NCBI RefSeq assembly: GCF_900187405.1 | Contig: NZ_LT896716.1 | Span: 1,981,001 to 2,045,000, forward strand | Source: Geobacter sp. DSM 9736 | GTDB lineage: Bacteria > Desulfobacterota > Desulfuromonadia > Geobacterales > Geobacteraceae | Direction of reading: 5' to 3' | DNA length: 64,000 nt | Part shown: positions 19,736 to 28,184 of the stretch, one piece after another | How positions within the stretch are numbered: the stretch's first letter is position 1 | Layout of the letters: each line of letters opens with the position of its first letter | Notes under the pieces: generated by a model | Told to the model about the DNA's origin: nothing | Seen by the model: only the letters and a program-made list of their open reading frames with translations | Databases searched by the model: none | Made by a program: the position numbers and the translations under genes

Positions 19736-20770
19736 CTAGGAGTAAAGGACGGGTGTGTACTGCTCCAGGTCTCCGCGCAAGTACCGGGCAAGGAGCCTGG
19801 CCTGCACGTGGGGCAGCAGCCCGAAAGGCACCTTCTCACTGAGCACGGGATGATGGAACTCCTCCTGCTTCCGCTTCTGGTAGGAAGTCAGGACCTCCTT
19901 TCGCCCCGCCTCATTCAGATAAGTGGCGCCGCCCGACCGCACCTCGAAATGCTTTGCCGTAATCTGTTTCCGGTTGATAAGGGTCAGCGCCAGCCGGTCC
20001 GCCAGCACTGAGCGGAACTCCTCCATCAAATCCAGTCCAAGCGACGGTCTTCCCGGACGAATAGCATGCAGAAATCCCATCTGTGAGTCGAGCCCCACTC
20101 CTTCCACTGCGGTGATGCAGTCATTCAGGAGAAGCGTGTAGAGAAACGACAGTAGACCGTTCATGGGGTCAAGCGGCGGACGGCGGTTCCTGCCGTTCAT
20201 GGTGAACGAAGCCCGATCCTCTTCCTTCACCATCGTGGAGAAGACGTTGAAATACGCATGCGCCGCCTCTCCTTCCAGTCCCCGGATATGGTCGATGTCC
20301 AGAGTATCCTTCAGGTGAAAGAGCGAATCTGCGAGGACTTGCGCAGCTCCGTGCAGCGCGGCTTTCTCTTCATGTGCCCCGGTCTCCCGCGCCCCCCGCA
20401 TGAGTATCTCCCGTGAATTCTTTATCTTGCCCGCAACGATGTTCCTCGCTACAGCCGCGGCAGATGCGGGATCGCGCATTGCCTCATACTGCGCCTGCCT
20501 GAGCAGCACGTTTCCATGGGTTTTACCCGTAACGCGGCACTTGAAACGGCCGTTCCGGCCAAGTATCACTACCGCGCGGCCGTCGTCGGCACAGCGCCCC
20601 ATTATGAACGGGCTCAACATGACATTACCGAAGGTGACGATGGCCCCAAGGTGGTGCAGCGGTACCTGCATCTGCACCTTCCCGTCCACCTCCACCTTAA
20701 CCGTCTCATGATCGAGGCAGACGTAAGCCCCCTGAGTCATGACGTAGAGGGTGTTCAAGAGCTGTTTCAT
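19736..20770 (-). CDS. cas1: CRISPR-associated integrase Cas1, type I-C
   Basis: 344 residues, normal for I-C Cas1. An N-terminal beta domain (about 1-100) precedes the helical catalytic domain. Metal ligands are expected at the glutamate in LEGEAAHAYF (near 170), the histidine in GFLHAIRPGRPSLGLDLMEEF, and the acidic residues that follow. The ATG at 20770 overlaps the stop of the four-helix-bundle gene as ATGA and has AAGGAA upstream, so translation of cas1 may depend on the inserted gene before it. Confidence 0.96.
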   Translation of the reverse strand: MKQLLNTLYVMTQGAYVCLDHETVKVEVDGKVQMQVPLHHLGAIVTFGNVMLSPFIMGRCADDGRAVVILGRNGRFKCRVTGKTHGNVLLRQAQYEAMRDPASAAAVARNIVAGKIKNSREILMRGARETGAHEEKAALHGAAQVLADSLFHLKDTLDIDHIRGLEGEAAHAYFNVFSTMVKEEDRASFTMNGRNRRPPLDPMNGLLSFLYTLLLNDCITAVEGVGLDSQMGFLHAIRPGRPSLGLDLMEEFRSVLADRLALTLINRKQITAKHFEVRSGGATYLNEAGRKEVLTSYQKRKQEEFHHPVLSEKVPFGLLPHVQARLLARYLRGDLEQYTPVLYS

Positions 20771-21191
20771 GTGGTTTCCTTATGAGAGTTTGTGGAGTTG
20801 GGAGTTTTTTGAGTTGAATTCTTGCTCTTCGGTTGATCCAAATACCTGGAAAATCCCATAGTTATTTTTGACGTTTCGTCGGCCATTCCGTACAAATTTT
20901 CAAATTGCTCTTGGGTAATGTAATTCTGGTCGAGAGCAATATAGAGAGCAGCCTGTACTTCTGCAGGGGAGCCATGGGCGATAACCAGGAACTGGCAAAA
21001 TTCACGATTCGACTTTCTGGCGAAACCTTCAGCGATATTTAGCATAATCGACACAGCAGCACGGCGAATTTGATCCCGCAGACCGTAATCTTTAGCAAAC
21101 GGGCCAAAAGCGTTAAGCAATATATTTCCTTGGTCAACTCCCGCGCCTTCTGCCATGCCTGAATGTCCTCAAATCTCTCTATTTTCGCCAT
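20767..21191 (-). pseudogene. Four-helix-bundle (23S rRNA IVS / S23-type) protein gene with one frameshift, inserted between cas4 and cas1
   Basis: Read from the ATG at 21191 (GGAG upstream), the frame gives MAKIERFEDIQAWQKARELT, the standard family N-terminus, for 27 codons. The family continues with FGPFAKDYGLRDQIRRAAVS and SIMLNIAEGFARKSN only in another frame, to the stop at 20767. The switch lies near 21108-21117 and needs one extra base to restore, so one base was lost, the ribosome slips, or the sequence has an error. Family members form pentameric helical bundles and are often encoded in intervening sequences of 23S rRNA genes; their role is unclear. Complementary sequences flank the gene and its stop overlaps the cas1 start. 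It is not a normal cas gene. A shorter unshifted version could start at 21156. Confidence 0.8.
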
Positions 21192-21245
21192 TCCCACTCC
21201 CTCCGAAACTCCAAGAACCCTACAAACTCCACAACTCTCTCACAG
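20782..21245 (-). repeat. Complementary flanks enclosing the four-helix-bundle gene
   Basis: The minus-strand message carries TGAGAGAGTTGTGGAGTT (within about 21225-21245) before the gene and CAACTCCACAAACTCTCA (about 20782-20800) near its end. These pair over about 16 bases with a two-base bulge, inside longer runs of GAGTT/AACTC repeats (21201-21245 and 20782-20820). The upstream arm encodes the last residues of Cas4 (VRELWSL) and its stop; the downstream arm encodes the tail of the inserted protein. The layout resembles IVS elements of 23S genes, which form a closing stem. Confidence 0.6.
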
Positions 21246-21831
21246 CTTTCAAACTCCTCCCCTTCTCTCCCACCACGTGGGGCAGGCACGACTCCCGCAG
21301 GGAGCATTTCTCGCAACGCTTGTCGTTCACCGGCGGCGGCACGCAGTGCCGGGCCAGGATGTCTTGGACCGAGGCGGCCACCTCCTCTACCCTGTCCCGC
21401 ATGGTCCGGGTCAAGGCAATCTCCTTCCGCTCCCGCGAGCCGTGCCAGTACAGAGCTCCCTTCTCCACCGGAACTCCGAACATTTCTTCCAGGCACAGTG
21501 CCTGGGCGCAGAGCTGAACATAATCATTCTCAAAATCTTTATACCGACCGGACTTATATTCGACTGGGTACGGCTCTCCATTGTGAAACTCCACCAAATC
21601 AGCCTTACCTACCAGACTCAAGCGCCGGCACCAGATCGGTAATGCCCTCTCATAGTGAATTGCGCCTACTTCCTGACAGGATTCGATATCAACATTCTCA
21701 TGCACATCGTTACCGCGCATAGTGTAAAGATTTTCACTCCAAACCTGCTCCACATGCACCAATCCACATCTACGCGGGCAGAAAAGGTAGTGATTCAGGG
21801 CGGAAATCATGATCGGTTCAAGATCGTCCAT
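21220..21831 (-). CDS. cas4: CRISPR-associated exonuclease Cas4
   Basis: 203-residue RecB-like nuclease with an iron-sulfur cluster that trims prespacers and selects PAM-adjacent ends for Cas1-Cas2. Seen are ISALNHYLFCPRRCGL with the first cysteine, the active-site GKADLVEFH and YPVEYKSGR blocks, and the C-terminal cluster cysteines in CEKCSLRESCLP. The ATG at 21831 has AAGGAAA upstream. The last seven codons lie in the inverted-repeat arm of the inserted element, so the native C-terminus may have been replaced. Confidence 0.95.
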   Translation of the reverse strand: MDDLEPIMISALNHYLFCPRRCGLVHVEQVWSENLYTMRGNDVHENVDIESCQEVGAIHYERALPIWCRRLSLVGKADLVEFHNGEPYPVEYKSGRYKDFENDYVQLCAQALCLEEMFGVPVEKGALYWHGSRERKEIALTRTMRDRVEEVAASVQDILARHCVPPPVNDKRCEKCSLRESCLPHVVGEKGRSLKAVRELWSL

Positions 21832-21840
21832 AGTTTCCTT

Positions 21841-24048
21841 TCAGATACAACAGTTGTCGGCAAAATCAGTTACCGTCAGCACACCGGTCATATAACCGAG
21901 AAAATCATCATAGGCCAAAGTCCAGGCGTAAAGAGCTTTTTGCCCACGCAAGGGGGCAACGGCATACCCGATAGCCTTTGCCATATAGATCGCCACAGAC
22001 TTCTGTTGTATCTCTCTGAAGTCAATCCTGTCATGGTTTTCGATTCGACGACGCAGGTCCTCATCAACGATAACCGTCATAGTATTTGAAGGAACCACGC
22101 AAAACAGCTCGTTGACTTCCGGAAAATTGGATTTCTTTTCAGCTTTGACAATAGGATCATCGGCGCACATCCCCTGGTTGCGGTTCCTAATCTCGCGTCT
22201 CATAGCTTCCTTGCAGAATTCCGGGGCGATCATCTTTTCCCGATACATATCGGAAAGAACCCGTGCAGAGATCCTGAACGACGGATGCTCTTTGAGGAGT
22301 TCGCCTGACTTGATCCTGAAGCCCCATAATTCGGACGTGACGTATTCCCCTGATCTGTTTACCCTGCCCGCAGTCTGGAGCGCGCTTACCAGGCTGCACA
22401 ATTCGCGTGCCGCCGACCGGAAGGAAAAATCCACCCCCGCCTCAACGCAAGAAGTGGCAACTAATGTCCAGGCGCGGTCATTCTCATCCTTGAGGCGCTT
22501 TCTCACACGACTGATGGTTTCCTTACGATGAACGGGTGCCAGGGCCGTTGAGAGATGCTCGACATTGCTTCTGCCATGACGTCTGCAAAATGCTCTGGCG
22601 ACAACAGCGGCGGATTGCACCGTATTGAGGATAACGAGACGGGGACATGGCAACGTCTCAATCCAGTCGCATAATTCATCCAGCGACATCGCTTCGTCTT
22701 TTAGCTTGTAGTGAATACGCTGATTTTCGGCTTTCCGAGCTAATACGGCAGCTTCCGGAGAAACAAGCTCAGGAAGCGGCTCCTGTTTTTCGGAGAATTC
22801 CGGAAGTTCCCAGAACCTCGTCAATGAACCGGACGCCATGACGATATAGCATCCCCAATCGCGCACGAGTTCCTGAAGCCATTTCCACGCTTGGGGCCAG
22901 AGATGGGCCGGCAGCGCCGCATGGGCCTCATCGATGAAGATGGCGGAACCGGCTAGTTGATGCAGCTTGCGAAGCGTTGCCGGGTGGTTGCTTGCCAGTG
23001 TTTCAAAGAACTGCACCGCCGTAGTCACTGTGACCGGCGCATTCCAGAGAAAGGAAAACGCCCGATTTGTCTCCTCCTCGAATTCCGCCTTGTGATGGTG
23101 AGCGGCAACGACTCTTTCCCTCTCTACCCCCTCTCCTTCCAGTACAAGCGCCTTGCGATAGACGTCGACCGACTGGTCGATGATGTTGGTAAAGGGAAGC
23201 ACAACAAAAATGCGCCGTAACCCCTTCTGCGCGGCAACATTGAGCAGATGCGCCATGATAGCCGTCGTTTTGCCGGTACCAACCGGACTGTCGCAGGCGA
23301 TCAAGCCGTTTTCAGCCCGTTGTGCGTTGCGGCAGGCATCATACACCTGCCGCCTGAGCGCATTCCGTTCCTCCTTCCCTTTTTCAGGAGGTATGTTGGC
23401 GACGTAGTTATCAAGGACGGTAAGGCGCCTTTTCGGTTCAAGGGGAACCTCGCCCTCTGGCACGCTATTTCCGCAATGCCTGGCACTGTCTGTATGATCT
23501 GCATCCACGAGACAGGACAGAACCATGCGCATAAACAGGGGGAAGGTTGATCCCCTGGTGGGGGTTGACGATATGGTGCTATTCTTGAACAGGGCAACAT
23601 GAGCGTCCAGATAGCGATGCAACTCTCTATTTGTACGCTCCAAGGCTGAAAGCTCGCGCAGTACCTTCCCTTGCCCTTTAACCTCCTCCTCAGCGAAGGA
23701 AGGCAAGCCGGAATGATGGGAATAAACTGACAGCGCGGCCAGGCTATTAGCCTTGAATTTAGCCCCGGCCAGCAAATGGGCGGCGCCTGCGTCCCAGTGA
23801 GCGACCGGCAACCTGTCCGCGCCTCCTGTTCTCAGTACCGTCTGATTCATTTCGTCAAGCTTTCCAAGGTCATGGTATGCAGCGGCATATTCAACCGCTT
23901 CGCGCAAGAGCACGCCACTGGCTGAATAGACCGCCGCATCTTTCGCAAAGCCAGCCGCCAGACGCAGAACTTCAGAGACATGCTGAAAATACGTCTGTGC
24001 TGGAATCCCCCTATCCGGTTTCGGACTGCGAGCAAGATACTCAGGCAT
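21841..24048 (-). CDS. cas3: CRISPR-associated helicase-nuclease Cas3
   Basis: 735 residues. The HD nuclease (about 1-230) shows YFQHVSEVLRL, YHDLGKLDE and the SVYSHHSGLP histidines. The helicase part has Walker A SPVGTGKTTAIMAHLL (about 245-265), the DEAH box IFIDEAHAAL and motif VI QTAGRVNRSGE. It degrades target DNA after Cascade binding. It begins right at the cas7 stop and ends 9 bases before cas4. This place is unusual for I-C, where cas3 normally leads the operon ahead of cas5c; it resembles the effector-cas3-cas4-cas1-cas2 order of I-A/I-B loci. A probable cas3 remnant lies at the usual site. All key motifs are intact. Confidence 0.95.
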   Translation of the reverse strand: MPEYLARSPKPDRGIPAQTYFQHVSEVLRLAAGFAKDAAVYSASGVLLREAVEYAAAYHDLGKLDEMNQTVLRTGGADRLPVAHWDAGAAHLLAGAKFKANSLAALSVYSHHSGLPSFAEEEVKGQGKVLRELSALERTNRELHRYLDAHVALFKNSTISSTPTRGSTFPLFMRMVLSCLVDADHTDSARHCGNSVPEGEVPLEPKRRLTVLDNYVANIPPEKGKEERNALRRQVYDACRNAQRAENGLIACDSPVGTGKTTAIMAHLLNVAAQKGLRRIFVVLPFTNIIDQSVDVYRKALVLEGEGVERERVVAAHHHKAEFEEETNRAFSFLWNAPVTVTTAVQFFETLASNHPATLRKLHQLAGSAIFIDEAHAALPAHLWPQAWKWLQELVRDWGCYIVMASGSLTRFWELPEFSEKQEPLPELVSPEAAVLARKAENQRIHYKLKDEAMSLDELCDWIETLPCPRLVILNTVQSAAVVARAFCRRHGRSNVEHLSTALAPVHRKETISRVRKRLKDENDRAWTLVATSCVEAGVDFSFRSAARELCSLVSALQTAGRVNRSGEYVTSELWGFRIKSGELLKEHPSFRISARVLSDMYREKMIAPEFCKEAMRREIRNRNQGMCADDPIVKAEKKSNFPEVNELFCVVPSNTMTVIVDEDLRRRIENHDRIDFREIQQKSVAIYMAKAIGYAVAPLRGQKALYAWTLAYDDFLGYMTGVLTVTDFADNCCI

Positions 24049-24912
24049 TCAGAACTCCATCAAATCATTGCAGCATGCAACCTTGGCTTGAATTTCCTGA
24101 GAAAGCGCTGTCGGAATGTCGTATTCTTTTCTGCTCGTGGAGGCGGTTTGTTCGTATTGCTCCTTCCTTGTGGGCGTCAATGCATCAATCAACTTGAAAT
24201 CTGAACACGAACCAAGTGCTGATTTGTGTTCGATGTGCCAGGCGTGGAGAATCTCAACGTTTGGCCGCACATACGACCGGGAATGGGCATAGGCGTGGGG
24301 GATCAAATCCAGCAGCAGTTGAATATCCTTTGCCGTACAGCCTGATTTGTGCGCTGCACTGGGATTCACAAAGAACGGCATGCAGTAAATCCCGTGCTGC
24401 ACAATCCGGTAAGCCATCGGCGCCATGCCACGGTCTTTATCGCCTTCAACGCCAGCTTTATTGGTGTTGGTGTGGCGCTCGATGATGACCGGAGCAACAG
24501 AAAGTCCCATACCGAACTGCACAACGCCAGTCTTGATGCTGGTTGAGGCGTTCTCTTCAAGAAAAGTATTTCCGAACACCCGGGCATCCCAATACTTTTT
24601 CTTGAATACCTTTGCTTCGTCCTTCAGCTCTTCCTTGATCTTGCCCCTATCCCGCCCGCGAGATTCAAGTATGTGAAACTCGTCCTCATTGAGGGCACGT
24701 CGAGATTTGAGTTCCGTCCATACCGGCCCCTGCTTGTCTTCTACAAGGTCACGCAGCTTGCGTTTGAACGACACAGGAGAAATCTCTCCCAATCCATCGG
24801 GACGTTGACGCGGATCGCTCTCACGATCGGGATCGCCGTTAGGGTTGGAGTTGATAGCTTCGATTACGAGGAGGCCGGTTGCACGCATGATCTGGTTCTT
24901 GTCGTTGGACAT
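24049..24912 (-). CDS. cas7: Cascade backbone protein Cas7, type I-C (Csd2)
   Basis: 287 residues. The RAMP-type protein forms the helical backbone along the crRNA. It begins with LLVIEAINSNPNGDPDRES, the hallmark of Csd2 proteins, and continues with PVSFKRKLRDLVED and a central FFVNPSAAHKSGCT block. The ATG at 24912 has AAAGGAGAA upstream. It is 32 bases after cas8c and abuts cas3. Confidence 0.96.
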   Translation of the reverse strand: MSNDKNQIMRATGLLVIEAINSNPNGDPDRESDPRQRPDGLGEISPVSFKRKLRDLVEDKQGPVWTELKSRRALNEDEFHILESRGRDRGKIKEELKDEAKVFKKKYWDARVFGNTFLEENASTSIKTGVVQFGMGLSVAPVIIERHTNTNKAGVEGDKDRGMAPMAYRIVQHGIYCMPFFVNPSAAHKSGCTAKDIQLLLDLIPHAYAHSRSYVRPNVEILHAWHIEHKSALGSCSDFKLIDALTPTRKEQYEQTASTSRKEYDIPTALSQEIQAKVACCNDLMEF

Positions 24913-24944
24913 GGTAATGTTCTCCTTTAGTGGGTGGATTCAAG

Positions 24945-25313
24945 TTATTTGTCATCTGATTCGAGACGGGCAAGGTATCCGAGTAGCATCTGCGCTTTAT
25001 CGACATCTGTGCAACGTTTCGGCAAGTCAGCGTCCTTCAGTTGAGCAGATACTTCGCCGAGGTTCTTCAGGAAATATCGAACAAGCCCGACATGATCCCC
25101 TTCCTTGAGGGTCTGCGCCCATGCGTGGTAGGGTTTGATCCTGCCCCAGAGAACGGACAGTGCCTTGGTTGGCTCTTCCTGAGCCGTCGCCATCAGGGCA
25201 TTGCCGACAAGTTGAGGGGGGATTGAGTTGTTGCGTACATGCTTGCAGTATTCAAAATGCAAGCTGTCGGCAATATTGAATAGCCTGCCAACGAGAAATG
25301 CCGGTGATGTCAT
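24945..25313 (-). CDS. cas11c: Cas11c small subunit made from an internal start in cas8c
   Basis: In frame with cas8c, ATG at codon 575 is preceded by AAAGGAG five bases away, better than many true starts in this operon. Translation gives a 122-residue, mostly helical protein starting MTSPAFLVGRLFNIADSLHF. Type I-C Cascade is known to use small subunits translated from within cas8c, and this matches in place, size and ribosome site. Expression here is inferred. Confidence 0.75.
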   Translation of the reverse strand: MTSPAFLVGRLFNIADSLHFEYCKHVRNNSIPPQLVGNALMATAQEEPTKALSVLWGRIKPYHAWAQTLKEGDHVGLVRYFLKNLGEVSAQLKDADLPKRCTDVDKAQMLLGYLARLESDDK

Positions 25314-27035
25314 GATCTCTCCTTTCGTATAACCGAGTTTGTGTAACAGCAAGCCAATTATCGACGGCAACAGGAGCGGTTGCAGAGTATATTTTCTATC
25401 AACTGCGTGAACCTTTCCCTGCACATGAGATTGACCGATTACCAGCAAGAGTGAAGTACTATTGCGGATGAGAGTTCCCAATCCTCGTGTTGTGACCTGC
25501 TGTAGTTGAGCGCCAGAACCCAATAATAGACAAAGGGCATCGTTAATGGTGAACCCATACGCGCCTTCAGCATGTGTACCCTGACGCATCCACACGGTAT
25601 TCAGGCACCAGACCACTTCGGCAGGAAACGGAATCAATGGTTTGTTCCATACCGGTTTGTCACCCTTACTCCTACCAAATCCACGAACTTCAATAGTTGG
25701 TAACTCACGGCAACCATTCTGCCAGCCTTGAGCAGAACGGATTACATGATCAGCAGAATACCGACCGTTTGCCATAACCTTGGTACGAGCCTTGTCCATC
25801 TTGGCTAAAACAAACACGCGAATCTCACATGCTGCGGTTTCTTTTATCCCACCCCGTAAGGCTAACGTCACCTTTTCAGCTAGTGCTAAAAATCTCTCAC
25901 TATTATCCTCAGCAGAATCTTCATCGGCATCTCCCATCATCGCGGCCAAAGCCGGCATGTCCTCCGGCATTTCGGAAGGATATGCAAACAACAGCATCGG
26001 CCGTTCTAATCGGCGAGAAATGTCACTCCAAGTCTTGCCTTTGCGTTCTTCGCTCCCCAACCATTCCAAGGCTCCTTTCATCCCCTTGCGGACCTCATCA
26101 CCGGCAGGGAAGGAATGAAAATCAATCATCGCGTATCGAGTCTGGCAAGGAGATTCCTGATTCATGGCGCGGAGAATCACGTTGCCGAGAGCGTTCTTGA
26201 AACCGACCGGTGGGAATTTGCTGTCACGGCCCGTTGCATTACAGCCAAAGGCGTCTAGATCCGAGCGACTGGCTTTACCTTTTGCCCCCAGAAATTGCCG
26301 GTTCATCCAGCGCTGCACTTCCTGATGGTTGGCCGGAAAGTCAAATTGATCCCAGTCCGCAAGTTCAAGGATGAGCTGAAAATTCTTTGGGATTTTCTTT
26401 CCTTCTGGTTCTTTTTCACCACAGAAGAACAGAACATCGATTAGGTTAGCGTTAGGTTCTTCGTGAAGCTTGTTCAGGAGCGCTGATGCGAGCTGTTCCT
26501 TGAACGTAGTTGCCGTTAAAATTTTTGTCCTTGAGATCAGCTGAGTTATTGCCTTGCAGTTATCAGGGGCAGCATCGAGAAAATCCGTAATGTCAGCTAC
26601 GGGTTTCGTGAAGCAGTCTGTCAGCTTTTCTATGGTCGGCTGCTTGCGCCCTCCCTTTTTACCTTTGACCACCTCGGCCCACAAATCTTCACAGGCATCA
26701 ACAACAGACTTAATTTCGTCAGCAGATAAGGAATGGCCTTTTTCTATGCTCTTTTTCAGGAGCTTCACTTGTTGTTGAGATGGCTCAGATGCAGCCCTAA
26801 AGATCGGCGGCATATTAAATGCCGGGAATGATATCCCATTTGCCTTCTCCCATTTCCGAACCTTCTGCACCTGCTCTGACGGGACCGGAGCGATGGCAGA
26901 AACATTTCCTGACTTGTTAAGGTAGACCCAATAGGTCACATACTTAGGACACCCCTTGAAACTGGGGTGAATATCTTCAACCTCAATCCCTGCTTTTTCT
27001 AGACTAAGGGAGAGTTCGCGCAGTTCATTCAGCAT
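24945..27035 (-). CDS. cas8c: Cascade large subunit Cas8c (Csd1)
   Basis: 696 residues, on the long side for Csd1 proteins. Csd1 recognises the PAM and opens the target. The N-terminus (HPSFKGCPKYVTYWVYLN) and middle (AVEWCL-type VVWCLNTVWMRQGTHAEGAY) fit the family, as does the helical C-terminus that doubles as Cas11c. The ATG at 27035 has GGAGG upstream and overlaps the end of cas5c by 11 bases. Assignment leans on the gene order as well as sequence look. Confidence 0.92.
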   Translation of the reverse strand: MLNELRELSLSLEKAGIEVEDIHPSFKGCPKYVTYWVYLNKSGNVSAIAPVPSEQVQKVRKWEKANGISFPAFNMPPIFRAASEPSQQQVKLLKKSIEKGHSLSADEIKSVVDACEDLWAEVVKGKKGGRKQPTIEKLTDCFTKPVADITDFLDAAPDNCKAITQLISRTKILTATTFKEQLASALLNKLHEEPNANLIDVLFFCGEKEPEGKKIPKNFQLILELADWDQFDFPANHQEVQRWMNRQFLGAKGKASRSDLDAFGCNATGRDSKFPPVGFKNALGNVILRAMNQESPCQTRYAMIDFHSFPAGDEVRKGMKGALEWLGSEERKGKTWSDISRRLERPMLLFAYPSEMPEDMPALAAMMGDADEDSAEDNSERFLALAEKVTLALRGGIKETAACEIRVFVLAKMDKARTKVMANGRYSADHVIRSAQGWQNGCRELPTIEVRGFGRSKGDKPVWNKPLIPFPAEVVWCLNTVWMRQGTHAEGAYGFTINDALCLLLGSGAQLQQVTTRGLGTLIRNSTSLLLVIGQSHVQGKVHAVDRKYTLQPLLLPSIIGLLLHKLGYTKGEIMTSPAFLVGRLFNIADSLHFEYCKHVRNNSIPPQLVGNALMATAQEEPTKALSVLWGRIKPYHAWAQTLKEGDHVGLVRYFLKNLGEVSAQLKDADLPKRCTDVDKAQMLLGYLARLESDDK

Positions 27036-27660
27036 AAATAAGCCTCCCGTTTTTCACCTGGGCATCAGGCGTGTAAATCGGCTGCCTCTCCCCTGCAGGG
27101 GTAAATACCGAAAACAGAAAACTGGGGAAGCAGAGATTTATATCCTCCTGTATCCGAGTCTCATCACGAAATGGACCCATATAATCAGGCACGAACTCGC
27201 GCCAGCCAAGGCATGGCGTATTGTGCCACTGTCCTTTCTCCAAGCGGCGGTTGAACATACCCTGACAGGCATGCAAGGCGTTGAGCCCCTTGCTGGCCTG
27301 TATTCGTGCCTTTTCCGAGAGAGACCTGTTGAAGCGCGCCGGTCTGATTTCGGCATACAGACGATAACAGACATTGATAAGTACCGTTGCCAGCAGTTGA
27401 TAGCTGCCATTTGGCATAATGGCAGACTTTCGCAAGGGTCCTCCATAGTTGGTGGCATAGTTGTGAAAGACCACAGGCGCACAGATTTCTACCTTAGTCG
27501 GCACGATTTCCACGGTCTCGATCCTGACCACCGACTCGAACAACCCTTTTGTCGCCGAATACGTCGGTAAAGGATAGCTCACTGGAGAATCGCCGGTATC
27601 CGGCCTTGTCCACATGGCCGTCGGTCCTGCAACCTCCAACTGAATGACATACTCTTTCAT
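27025..27660 (-). CDS. cas5c: Cas5c, crRNA-processing nuclease of type I-C
   Basis: 211 residues from the ATG at 27660, chosen because GGGGGG stands just before it and the family N-terminus (MKEYVIQLEVAGPTAMWTRP) begins there; an earlier ATG at 27681 would add seven residues. In I-C, Cas5c cuts the repeat RNA in place of Cas6 and caps the 5' handle. The conserved PLPTYSATKGLFE and the glycine-rich C-terminal part are present. No cas6 is present, consistent with I-C. It is the first intact gene of the operon. Confidence 0.95.
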   Translation of the reverse strand: MKEYVIQLEVAGPTAMWTRPDTGDSPVSYPLPTYSATKGLFESVVRIETVEIVPTKVEICAPVVFHNYATNYGGPLRKSAIMPNGSYQLLATVLINVCYRLYAEIRPARFNRSLSEKARIQASKGLNALHACQGMFNRRLEKGQWHNTPCLGWREFVPDYMGPFRDETRIQEDINLCFPSFLFSVFTPAGERQPIYTPDAQVKNGRLIYAE

Positions 27661-27682
27661 CGGCCCCCCTTTCTGTGTCATG

Positions 27683-27889
27683 TCAGGTAACTGTAAAGTT
27701 CACGCTGCGTTTTAAACAAAAAATGGCCGCACCGGCAAGTGTCCGAGCCGCAAACCGAGCCAAAAATTCCGCCGTCCCCCGCAGAGGCTCCTCCAGCCCA
27801 TGCACCCGCCCATCCTCCGCCACATGCGCAATGGGATCATTCACAGTCAATTCCTCCGGCAACGGATAATTGGCCACCATCACTACCAC
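27683..27889 (-). pseudogene. Probable N-terminal remnant of a lost cas3
   Basis: A 68-codon frame directly upstream of cas5c, where I-C operons normally have cas3. It contains IAHVAEDGRVHGLEEPLRGTAEFLARFAA written here as IAHVAEDGRVHG and LEEPLRGTAEFLARFAA. This looks like the opening of many Cas3 HD domains (a short IAHV strand, then LEEHL and a helix), but the first catalytic histidine position reads proline. After ARFAA similarity stops and the frame ends within about 20 codons. I infer an internal deletion that removed the rest. It could instead be an unrelated small protein. Confidence 0.5.
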
Positions 27890-28184
27890 AAACCCGCGAC
27901 AAAATAAGTCGCAAATAATTCAACAACTCCAATACTTCTTGAGCACCCACGCGGAACCGCCGTCGGAAACAAAAAACCGCCGCATCGGCCCGTGGCCGAC
28001 TACGACGGTATCAGGGAGCAAATTCCCATGTGCCCCTCCTGTGCATCAATAAAAACAGGAGCCGACGTTAACACAAAATCATAAGAGCTGCCAATTAATT
28101 CGTGTACTTAGTCAGTAAGTACGGAAAACCAGCACGAATGTAGGGAAGTTGCGACATTACATTGGGAAGGAAACGGCGAGAAAC
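27890..28184 (-). promoter_or_regulatory. Upstream region of the cas operon with nested inverted repeats
   Basis: Non-coding stretch between ptsI and the cas operon. At 28098-28139 two inverted repeats nest: ATTCGTG (28098-28104) with CACGAAT (28133-28139), and GTACTTA (28104-28110) with TAAGTAC (28116-28122). This could be an operator or a structured leader for the cas message; no regulator can be named. Confidence 0.4.

Noticed and set aside
27890..28184. tRNA or second small CRISPR array in the gap before the cas operon
   Set aside because: No cloverleaf or repeated units were found, only the nested inverted repeats.
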